Shown: positions 23,977 through 33,981 of the stretch, in pieces
Numbering within the stretch: the first letter of the stretch is position 1
How the letters are laid out: every line of letters begins with the position of its first letter
From: Membranipora membranacea
Taxonomy: Eukaryota > Bryozoa > Gymnolaemata > Cheilostomatida > Membraniporidae
Length of the DNA stretch: 64,000 bases
NCBI GenBank assembly: GCA_914767715.1
Contig: OU612071.1
Span: forward strand, 9,841,493-9,905,492
Direction of reading: 5' to 3'
Program-made: the position numbers and the translations under genes
The notes under the pieces: generated by a model
The model's database searches: none
The model's input: only the letters and a program-made list of their open reading frames with translations
Told to the model about the DNA's origin: nothing

Positions 23977-25939
23977 ATTGGACACACACTGAGATATTTC
24001 TCATCTCTACAATACCAACACAACAGACTTGGTTAAAACCATAACTCTACAGTACACTATTATTTGTATCAATCAGTTTAACGGTTTGAGGGTTAGATAT
24101 TTAATTTTAAATGTATTTTGGCGACTTGCTTTTAATATTATATTTTATTCGGCGATCCTAGATAATGCGAGACAACCAAATATATTCAAATGATCATTTT
24201 TTATTATTGATATAACATTATTCAGTTTCTAATGCGTTGTCAGTTTTGATAAGCCTTACAATATTACTCTACTAGCCTACATAATTAACCTTTCAATAAT
24301 TCATAATCATTCAAATATCAGGTGAACTGCCGGTTAACACTAGTATTTCATTTTTTTTTAAAGAACCATTATTGTAGTTGCAGGTGTAACGAGATGCAGC
24401 TAGCTTGAATCAACAAGCGCAAAGGCTATTTAGCTTTCAGCTATTCTTTGAATGTCATTATATTTTTCCTCTATTTTCTCCACAACGACTTATTATAGTC
24501 AGTTGCATGTGACACATCCTTGCTATCAGGTGTGGCAGCTCGCCATTTATATATGCAAAAGAATGGTTTTCACCTAATATATAGCTGTAACCATGTTTAT
24601 GTAAAGGAGCCAATGAGGTAAATGTTTATGTTGTATTTGTACAATAACTTTGAGATCTAATTTCCTTTGATCGCATCGCTTTGATTGTTCTTTGCTGTTC
24701 ACTCCCATGTATCGCTTGTCATTCAAACCAATGTTGTCCTCTTTTTAACAAACTGTTACATTTTTAAATAAATATAATACGTAATAGTACCCCGTGGCTG
24801 CAGCGACAATCATTATCATTTTTTCTTCAAGCTGGATTTATCTAACCACTATGAGTGTTTTTGCCTCATCGACACTCATAACACTAAACTTTTATATTAC
24901 CGTTTATAATCTTCGTGAAATTTCATAAAAAAAATCTCAATAAACTGTACCTCTTATATCACATGAATCATAAATCAGAGAGCGGGTAGAAGACCATGTT
25001 GTAAGTGAAATGGTCTTTGCTGGGTCAGGATTAAAACTGACCCATTTTCATCAGTGTATTCACAAAAAGATGTTGTTGTATACAAAAAATTTCTTAGACA
25101 TGATAGTGGTGGTTTATATTTACAAATGATCAAACACTGGACACGCAACTTGTTATAAACGTCCGTGAAATTGCAAAACTGATACCCTAAACTGTAAACT
25201 GTACATGTAATGTCACAATGCCAAACCTTACTTGTAACATTTTGATGGATAAAAGGTGGAGATGGGACTTTGTTGGGTGTCAAATATCTCACACTGAGCC
25301 ATATACTCCTCAGACATGGACTGTCTCTGGTTTTGCAATATCTCTTGAAAACTATTCTTTCAGCTGAAGATCATAGAAACATAGAACTACCTTGCCTGTT
25401 AACAAGTTTGCAAAAAAATGTTCAGTATTCGATTCACTATCTGTTTGCTGCTCTGTGATTAACTGGATTTGGCGGTGTCATATTAGTTATACCTTCGTAC
25501 TCCAGTTAGAGTAAAATGGGAGTTGCATTCTCTTTATGTGAGGCGGGGCAATTCCAAAGTAATATGTGATGGCTATAAGAACTTGGCTTATATTCAATAT
25601 AACACAGCTATTCCTTTTGTGGCTGATTATAATTTGTTATTGTTTCGCTGTTTCTTCTATCAGTTGTCTAGATTTAGGCCTCAATCACTTCGTTTCCTAA
25701 TTAGGCCTTTTGCTCATGCTCGGTGAAATAAATGCTATTTTTCCCCCAGATAAGGGCTGAGTATTGCAATCGATATTATTCCCTTTGGCATTACATTTTG
25801 AAACGAAATCGAACTGAGACTTACTCCCAATTTGTTGGTTATTGAAGTTAACGTCCAAAAGTATATAATCATATATCAAGGAATTCTGAGTGGCTTGCAC
25901 AGTATGAGGTGTTGGTATTGGCCCAAAAGTCAGGAAAAA

Positions 25940-25976
25940 TTCAAAAATTAGTTTAAACTTTAAACTAATTTTTGAA
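25940..25976. repeat. Perfect 18-bp inverted repeat, 1-nt centre
   Basis: TTCAAAAATTAGTTTAAA (25940-25957), C, then its exact reverse complement (25959-25976). The centre TTTAAA-C-TTTAAA is the same as in the neighbouring hairpin at 25985-26055. Confidence 0.95.
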
Positions 25977-25984
25977 GTTTTTTA

Positions 25985-26055
25985 ATCATGGACAAATTAT
26001 AAAAAAATATCTCTTTAAACTTTAAAGAGATGTTTTATTATGATTTGTCCATAAT
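25985..26055. repeat. 35-bp inverted repeat, 4 mismatches, 1-nt centre
   Basis: The left arm (25985-26019) and right arm (26021-26055) are reverse complements with four mismatches around a single C at 26020. The arms carry ATGGACAAAT outside and CTCTTTAAA at the centre. It starts nine bases after the hairpin at 25940-25976. Confidence 0.93.
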
Positions 26056-27503
26056 TCAAAAGAGTCCCCTTCAAAAGTAAGTGGCTGGAAACATTTGATC
26101 ATAAGTTGGTGAGCCCAGCTGAAGCAGGACTGGAGATAATAAGAAGAAAACAGTTATATTTGTTAACCTTTTGCAATGATAGCGCATTTAATCTAATTTA
26201 AGAGAGGTGAGTACAACTTATGATGCCCTGTTGTTGTGAACCAAGTTTTAGTGAGAACATCTGAATCATATCGGGCTGTGTACAATGCATCCAAAGTACA
26301 TCCTTAGTCTGTTGATTCAACCAAGTCGTATTGAATGAAGCAACACTGCTCTATATTATAACAAATTCTAATCCCCTTTCCGACAGGTGTAGACAATTTA
26401 AAACGTTTGAAGTTTCCGGCATTAGGAATTGCTTCTATTTTACAGCTTTGCTCCTGGGATGATGTAAGCAAGACACAATTAATGCAAAATTTGCAGAACA
26501 TGATCTTTAATATCAGTAGAGATGTAGATTGAATAGATTTTGGAAATAAGCGTCATCCTCAAGTGAATTCGCACAGCTGTGTGACATAGTTGAATATCCT
26601 TTTCTAATTTTATAAAACGAGGTTTAGTCTTAGCAATAATTATTCATCCAAATCAAATTTCTCTACCATTATCCCCCTGATTGAATAAAAAATGCATAAT
26701 GGTTGAGATAGAGCTTGTTTGCAGAGGGTATGATGAAAGTGACATCAATTCAAATTAATTCAGTATAAAAAGTGTAGAGAGTGGCGTCCTCATGGATTAA
26801 CAACACAGTTGATGATTTTGATAAGAATGATTAATAACAAAGATTGAAATGTTCATCACTATTAATATTTGCTCACTATAATTTGAATATTGTTAAAAAA
26901 TTGACAAAAATTAGTTTAGCTACGGAAAGTGTTTCCTGTCCTATATTTTAAAATGCATTAGTTTGATTGTTTCGAAATAATTTGTTAAGATTGCCTTGTT
27001 TTTAATTGTGTAGTATCACAAGTTGATCATCGATCTCAGCCTGATACACAAAGATGTTGAGTTTGAGTCTTTGAATTATAATCACAGTAAGGCTTGAGTC
27101 AGGCATAGGTCAGAGTATGAGTTATCTCCACATAAATGTAATGTGTGAATAGAGCACCTTCTTATTTCTAAATATGACTACAGCTGGGTACTACCAGTGA
27201 ATTTTAAAGAACATGTACTAATGAAGGATAAAATTTGATCAGTATACCGTGCCATTAAATATTATGTGTGCCATAACAACTTATGCTATGGCACGCTTCT
27301 GGTCTTAACATTTGTACGAAAAATGATGCCTCGAAGTTTAAGGTTTTGCTCAGAATTTTATTTAATTATTAACTGCATCTGATCATTCCAGCTTTCAGAC
27401 ATGTTAAGATGGAAAACACTGATGGTTCGTTAGTAAGGTCCAATTTCAAATGTATTAATTATTGATACTTATTGAGTAAGAAGCAGGAAATGAAGATAAC
27501 TAA

Positions 27504-27565
27504 AGCGATATAGAGAGCGATATAGAGAGAGATATAAAGAGAGATACAGAGTGCGATATAGAGCG
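27504..27565. repeat. GATATAGAGAGC minisatellite
   Basis: About five imperfect 12-bp units of GCGATATAGAGA / GAGATATAAAGA / GCGATATAGAGC. No coding frame of interest. Confidence 0.85.
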
Positions 27566-28524
27566 TAGACCTGTATTTATGGTCCTGTTTCTACATAAAT
27601 CAACACACATGTCTTTAATGTAATCCCCTCATTATACATCACCTTGCTGTCTCATGAATCAGGATTAGGTGATCATTGGACTAAAAGATGTTTTGTTACC
27701 CTACTGACCTTATGTTTTCAAGTAGTTTAATAATTCGCAGTTAGCGATGACAGAAACCGCGAATACTTAAAACTAGCTAAATGCAAACTTTTATAGGGGA
27801 TTTATCCTCTCAAATTCGCGGGCCTTAAATCCGTGAATAATTAAGACAAGTGAAAAAGGTCGGAGTTGTGCCCTCCGCGTATTAGGAGCCCACGAATTAT
27901 TAGGGTCAGTAAGGTAATGCAAACTAACAAACATTACAATGGATTCCTTTCCAATCAATAATTTGTATTTGTTTAATGAGAATAACAAGTTCTTAAGTCA
28001 CTATGTTGACTGTCTTTCACCGATGCTATGCGATTCCATGCAAGGCATGGATGCATTTGATTTATCCAAATAGAGAATGATCTCTATCCCCCTGGCTTTG
28101 TACCGTCACGATAAGTAAAACACCTGCAGAAACTTATCAGGAGCCACAAGATAGTTTTAGTGTGTGTTTACCATTCATAACAGTAGGAGAAAGCAAACAC
28201 GGAAAATTGGCGGATTAACATTAACTCAACCCATACAAACATAAATCACTGAAGAAACCGTTCCAAAATTGTAACCCATCTTAGGTCAACCTCAGGAAAC
28301 ATAACACATGTGACATAAATGTGGATAAGAAGTTGAAGCGAGGTTCTTATCTTTTATTGTCAAACATTTATAATATGCCCTTAAAATATTTGGTATGTTA
28401 TAAGTGAGTAAAAAAGTATACATCAAATCCTGATATTAAACCTTTATCACTGCGATGAAAAGTCTCTATGAAGATAAAAAAAAATTCACGTAGACCTGAT
28501 CTGCTAGAAAAAAAAAGTTAAATT

Positions 28525-28990
28525 TATGAAAGTGCTGGTGGGTCAGTTTGATAATGGTGAGGATGTGGTGGCAGTCAGTGTGGATGTAGTGGGTGTTGGT
28601 TTCGTTGCTGTTGTTGTTATTGGTGTGGATGTTGTGGTCGAGGTCGCTGGTTTTGCGATTGATGGTGCCAATGTTGTTGATGATGTTGAGGATTTAGAGT
28701 TTAAGGTTTGGAGTTTGTTGTTGATGGTGATGATTTTTCAGTTACTGGCGAAGATGTGGTTGTTGATGATGTGGTTGTTTGTGATGTAGATGACATTGAT
28801 GATGATGGAAATATGGTGGGTGTTTCTGCCATTGTTGTGATTGATCTTGTGGATGTGGTAGTTGTTGATGAGGAAATTGTGGTGGTGGTTATTGATGTGG
28901 ATTTTTTGGTTGATAGTGACAATGTGGTTGTTGATGGTGCTGTGGTGGTTGGTGTTGGTGTTGTGGTTGTGGTTGATGTCTTGACTTTTG
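28525..28990. repeat. GTTGATGTTGTG low-complexity domain
   Basis: About 465 bp of strongly strand-asymmetric G/T-rich sequence built from GTT, GTG, GAT and GTTGATGAT units. Both strands are open for about 100 codons (Val/Asp-rich on plus, Thr/Ser-rich on minus), as expected for a triplet repeat without stops. It directly abuts the dispersed repeat at 28991-29366 and may be an expanded internal part of it, since copy 1 at 6031 lacks it. Confidence 0.8.
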
Positions 28991-29366
28991 TGGAGGGAGA
29001 GTAGTGGTATGAGACTGTACACTTCAGAGAACAGGTGAATGACACCCCTAGTGCTCAAAGACCCCTGGACAATTTTGATTATTACTGAGAGAACATATCC
29101 TTGATGTTAGAAGGATGAGTATATTCCATCAGTCGGTTTTGTGATTATGAGATTTGTCTGAGTGTGAGATGTTAGTGATTTGTGACTAATGAGAGTTGTT
29201 GGTCGAAGTTGATTTTTGATATTTTGGTTTGGTGGTTTTGTGGTTTTGCGGGTAGGTAGAAGCCAGGTTAAATCTCTCAAGATGAGAGCGGGCATTGAAG
29301 CGGGAATCAAACCTTGGAACTCTCGCTTGATAGCAAAGGATGTGATCATTTGCGCTATCGAAGCTC
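28991..29366 (-). repeat. Dispersed repeat with tRNA-like end, copy 2
   Basis: Homologous to 6031-6358. The tRNA-like end on the minus strand reads AGCTTCGATAGCGCAAATGA, then CAAGCGAGAGTTCC and AAGGTTTGATTCCCGC, which fits a B box (GGTTTGATTCC). A G/T-rich variable middle separates this from the conserved GTAGTGGTATGAGAC end. Two copies 23 kb apart with shared ends but different flanks support a mobile origin. Confidence 0.65.
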
Positions 29367-31481
29367 CTCATCTGCTTCTTTATGAAACAATGCAATTGTT
29401 GTAAAACTTCTTTTGCCATCTTTAACCTGAACGTTGCCAGAAAACTAAACCTCAAACCTCAAGATCTTTCTTTTGAATTGACTGTAACCGGTTGAGAGCT
29501 TTCCGGTAATACAGGGTGGAAGTAGCCAGGCAGCTATGCAGCTTGTGTTATTCTCCCTGAACTTGGTGCTAAGAGATGGTTTGATATTTCTTTACAGTAT
29601 TGATTTCACTCTAGGGAAGAAGTGTTGGGGGTTGAAATGGTGTCGGGGAAAAGTAATCCTACCGCAATCTGACTCCAACCATCCCCTTTTGCATTGAACC
29701 CCTTAATTGTTCAAAGATTTTGATTTCCACCCCAGCATGTTGTAGTGAAAGAGAGGCAATCGGCCCATCTGTGCCTAGTTGTTGTAAAATATTGTACTTT
29801 GAGCTAACAGATGGTGAGTTGTCAATCTCTGAACCTTACTCTTAGCTACGTATGTGGGGAGGGGGAAGCAATCATTGAGACCAGCCAATTGCAAACATCA
29901 GATGAAATTCGAGATAAACACCATAGATTTTAGATTTTAGATTTTTAGAATTTACCTATGCAAAGTAACATCGAAGGAAACACAGCAAACTGGCAACGCA
30001 ACTTCTCACATGACTAGTACATTAGATAGGCAATGTCGGCTTAGCCTCGTTGCATGTAGCCCACAAGTAGTAATGTAAATGTTAGCTGCGATAATAAAAC
30101 AATGCATCTTATTGAATAGCACCTGGTAAAAGAGTTAATCAAGAAACTATAAGTAGTAGAAATTGTTCACAGCATGAGCTGAAATTTAAAACCTGTGGTT
30201 ATCATCATACTCATACGGCAAATAACGAGTTGTGCTCTCAACATCAAAGTTTAGACAACTCCAACCCAGAAGGTAAGTACAGTTCAGTATGCTGTAAGAC
30301 ACACAACGCAAATTACTGTGCAGCAGGGACTGGAGAGACTTTAGCACCGAGATATAACCTCAGCTACAATCTTAGCTATATTCAAAGAGTCCTCGGAAGT
30401 GTATTCGTCATATTCAAGCTGTTTTGCAAGTAAAGAGAAAATGGAATAGTAAAAGAGATTTCTAATGGTGCCAAATAGTGATGAGTAGAGTAGAATGAAT
30501 ATAGCTGATCGACAGGGCATGGCAATTTGAGCATGTCCACCAATCAATTCAGGTTGGTTATCTTGGTTATCACTGTAGTGTTTGGATTAGTCCAAATGTT
30601 CTTGAGTTCCCAAACTAAGTTTAAATAAAAACAAGTATTTATATGTTTATGAGTAAGACAAACCTGATCGGATAGCGGCGGAGACTGCAGCAAACTCATA
30701 TAATAGGAATGCGAAGTCTGAAAAGTTAATCTGGTAAGAGGTTGAGTGAAGGCCTCCCCGCTTAGTAGTCATATGGGATCAGTACATATGGGGTTGTTAG
30801 GAATCTGCAGGGAATATGGGGAGTCTGACTGAACTAAACTGAATCTCAAGGAAACATCATAGAGCAGTCTGATTACATGAGTACATATTCAAATAGGCCA
30901 AGAGACCAAAACAGGATCAAATATAGTCCAGGAATGTGTTAGCTAAAAATGATTTTCAAAATAGTCACTACTTACTGAAAAAGATTGCTAAATGTAAATC
31001 AGTCATAATTGATTAATAGGCCATTGTTTATGAGAGTCCCACTCCTGACAAAAAGGAAAACAATCAAAACAGAGATATGTTATTCAGCAACATTATATGA
31101 TCATATGGTCTTTCATCAGCAAGACCAGTCACAGATTTTTTTTTTTTTTAAATTCAGAAACAGGAGGTGAGCAATGTATTCATTGCGCCACGTGTTGCCC
31201 TTGTAAAATTATAGAAAAAATGTAAGTTCATGAGAGATACAAGTATTTCACTAAAGTTGAGACTTTGGAAAACTTGATTCTACAAAGTGATGTTATGACA
31301 TCATTCCCTAGTTGTTTTCTGTTCACATTATCATGGTGATGGAATAATAAGAAACAGACAAAAACAACTTCAGAAGTGACACAGTAGGCCTACCTGAGGA
31401 GTTAAAGACTTCTTTGCCCACCACATCAAATGGTATTGGTTTTGAAATGTGCTACATGAATGCAAAAATAGTTTTGTTTAA
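29367..31481. other. Stretch without supported genes
   Basis: I see no exon with both splice sites and no recognisable protein on either strand. The open frames at 30230-30433 and 30341-30547 overlap each other and look fortuitous. Confidence 0.55.
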
Positions 31482-32100
31482 AGTGTCTTAGAATGCAAAA
31501 AACAACCACTGTTTATATCATAGCTTTGGCATTGCAATGAACAAAAAAAGTAAAATTTTTCGCACAAGGACATTATTGAATAATTTAACCTAATTTGAAG
31601 TGCGAAAATCCAAGGTCTAGAAGAGTCTACAGTATGTTATCTCCCCTATCACGGATTGATATTTGAATGATTACAGTATAGCAGTAAGCCTAGCCCGGGC
31701 TTACCTAGAACAGTTACAAGGCTGCTCTACTTACACTAGAAATGATCAAAACCCAGTATTGCCAACAGTAGCGTAGTCAAAGATATTTTAGTGTTAACCT
31801 ATGACAGGGGAGATAACATACTCTAGACATTTCAAGACCCTGGATTTCTGCACTTTCAATTAGGTTACTTCATTCAATAATTTTCTTGCGCGAAAAAATT
31901 CACTTTTTTTCTTACCTCAATGATTAACAAGATAGCTGGGGGTTCCCCTATAGGAGGGAAGCGACTAATACGCCATTTCCTGGTTGAGCCCCAATAAGTT
32001 AGAAATAAACGTTCAAGTAAGTACAGTAATTTGCTGGAGAACAGCATGGGCAGGGCAAGAACTTTATAGGAGGAAATTCGGCCTCGATACTTTAGAAAAG

Positions 32101-32140
<40 letters not shown>

Positions 32141-32527
32141 AAAAATATAGTAACATAAAGTAGTATTTTAGGACGGGAGGGTGGGAATTGTGAAAAGACA
32201 ACTTGTCTCTTCAGTTATTTAATGTAAATGGGACGAGAAAAACCCGCGAACTGACGAGATAAGTAAGTTTGCATAACTCGCTTTAAGGTGCGCCGTTGTA
32301 CAGGATAATGCTTAAGGTAAGATAAGATAACTACAAAATATGAGGCTTAAAGGCCAGGTTGGAGTTAGTAAATTATACAAGTTATAACACAGTACTGTGT
32401 TATTAAATTTGTCACATTGCACAAGAAAAAGTGAGTTCTTCAGGTGTAAAAAACTCTGTATTTTTTGTTCATTGCAATGCCAAAGCTTTGAAATGAACAG
32501 TGGTTGGTTTTCGCTTATCTAGACACT
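31482..32527. mobile_element. Inverted-repeat DNA element (possible TTAA target), with an internal insertion
   Basis: The left arm 31482-31665 is matched in reverse complement by two blocks, 31793-31913 (inner: GTTATCTCCCCTATCA, TAACCTAATTTGAAGTGC) and about 32440-32527 (outer: GCTTTGGCATTGCAATGAAC, AACCACTGTT). Its ends read AGTGTCT...AGACACT, flanked on both sides by TTAA (31478-31481 and 32528-32531). The right arm is split by ~520 bp (31914-32439) containing a (CA)n tract, so a later insertion or expansion broke it. No transposase is encoded, so it is non-autonomous. A TTAA target would fit the piggyBac class, but the ends are not the usual CCC, so the family is open. Confidence 0.65.
32102..32138. 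repeat. (CA)n microsatellite
   Basis: About 18 uninterrupted CA dinucleotides inside the insertion that splits the inverted-repeat element. Confidence 0.97.
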
Positions 32528-32842
32528 TTAAAACAGATGGAATTTGCGATGCACCATAGTGATGAGGAGATGGCGATAGCACCACCCCACTGTAAATCAC
32601 AAATAAGAGTCATGAGATATATGGTAGGCTAATCATCATGTCCTGCAGAGAAAATAACTTATGTTGAAGCATTTATAATTATATCCAGTACTAGAGTTGT
32701 AAGGATATGCTGGTTTTCCGGTGACCAATGTATGTGATTATCAGATTTAAACTGCAGTCATGCCAGTCAGTATCATCCCCCTACCCTAATCTATCTCGCA
32801 TCTTATTGGCTGAAGATTTGGCGGCATTTTGGCAAATATATA

Positions 32843-32876
32843 GACAAGGTGGCCGAGTGGTTAAGGCGATGGACTC
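32843..32876 (+). pseudogene. 5' half of tRNA-Ser(GCT)
   Basis: The first 33 bases of the tRNA-Ser genes at 915 and 3383 (GACAAGGTGGCCGAGTGGTT, then AAGGCGATGGACT) are present without change. The sequence then diverges at the anticodon loop (CTTACTCAGC). The A box is intact; the B box, variable arm and 3' acceptor strand are absent. The 5' flank keeps GGCGGCA and ATATATA-like sequence also seen upstream of the full tRNAs, so this is a truncated gene copy rather than a SINE head. Confidence 0.85.
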
Positions 32877-32899
32877 TTACTCAGCTGGCCTTCTGCTGC

Positions 32900-33960
32900 A
32901 CACCGAGATAGACAAGGAGTAGCGTCTAATAGCTGTGATTATTAAATTGTGAAGCGTTTGTATTTAATCTTCATTTTGTCCACTGAGGTGTTTGACAATA
33001 GCGCATTAAAACAACTAGCGAAATAAGCATTAAGCACTTAACGCCAGTCAATATACTAAGTAGTTAATTCTGATAACCAGTTCATAAATTTGCTATAATA
33101 TCCTATCGCCGTTTCTAAGTCTTTTTTTACAGATATTAGTCAGAAGAGAGGAATGACTATAAGAGGACAAGGTGTGGGACGAGGATATGGCAAATTCAGA
33201 GTGATGAAATCAAGAGGACAAATAATCAGACACCAGAGAAATGAATTCAAGAGGACAAGGAATGTGACACACAAGAGTCAAGAGGACTAGAAATTATATC
33301 ATGATATTCAACGTAAATATTTTGCCACTTCTGAGATTCTTCTAAGTTGCTCATCAGATCAACTATAACTGTATCACTGTAACAATACCTGTCTTGTGAG
33401 TGCATTAATGTATCTAGTCTCTCAGTTTTCAAGAATTACAATACTTTCAACATATTCCCTGTATCTATTGTATCTTTTGTTGCAGTACAGATAACATTTG
33501 CGTCTAGCATATAACACAAATAACTCAAAGGAAGTTCTCAAATCAGACATTGCGCACAGAGCATGATAAGAATGGCTGATAGCGGTTCTTGAGCTTGTAA
33601 AATGATATACAGACCCAGTTTGTTGTTCATCTCTGTGAATAACTTTTGCTTCTGATATTCAGTCATCAACTGCTGGATGAAAAATAAACCTCATTCTTGA
33701 AGTTGGCAGTTCCGCGTGATAAAACTCCGCTTCTATGACAATAGAATTTCACGCACATATACTTTTACATACATATTTACCGATGACCATAATTCATGAG
33801 GTGTTAACTCTTTTTCTAAATAATTTCAGCAATAAGAGCAGACAACTTATCTGCAAATTGCCCAACAATGCGTTGTTGTTTTTATGTGTTTGATTTTCAA
33901 TTGGCCTCAACCAACTGGAGTGTTTAATTTGCCTAAGCCAGGATGATCTAATAATTCTTC
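32900..33960. other. Stretch without supported genes
   Basis: A purine-rich patch at 33140-33300 has repeated AAGAGGACAAGG-like segments. The minus frame at 33247-33432 lacks splice context. Nothing else is recognised. Confidence 0.5.
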
Positions 33961-33981
33961 GCTATTTTTAGGGCAACTTAC

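Larger units (their letters stand above)
23977..28500. other. Intergenic stretch without supported genes
   Basis: Open frames at 24975-25292, 25270-25458, 25523-25726 and 26304-26501 lack splice sites or recognisable protein. The stretch holds two adjacent hairpins (25940-26055), a GATATAGAGAGC minisatellite (27504-27565), and a CG-containing patch at 27740-27900 with repeated GCGAATA.TTAA and GCGGGCCTTAAAT motifs that may be an old DNA-transposon fragment. Confidence 0.55.

Noticed and set aside
27240-27300. Inverted CGTGCCAT...ATGGCACG
   Set aside because: Short (8 bp arms with a long loop) and without other support.
28526-29058. Long Val/Asp-rich (plus) and Thr/Ser-rich (minus) frames
   Set aside because: They are stop-free only because the DNA is a G/T triplet repeat; all frames show repeat texture and no splice or start signals.
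31874-32134. Minus frame beginning with a Cys-Val repeat
   Set aside because: The start is the (CA)n microsatellite, and the remainder overlaps an inverted-repeat element.
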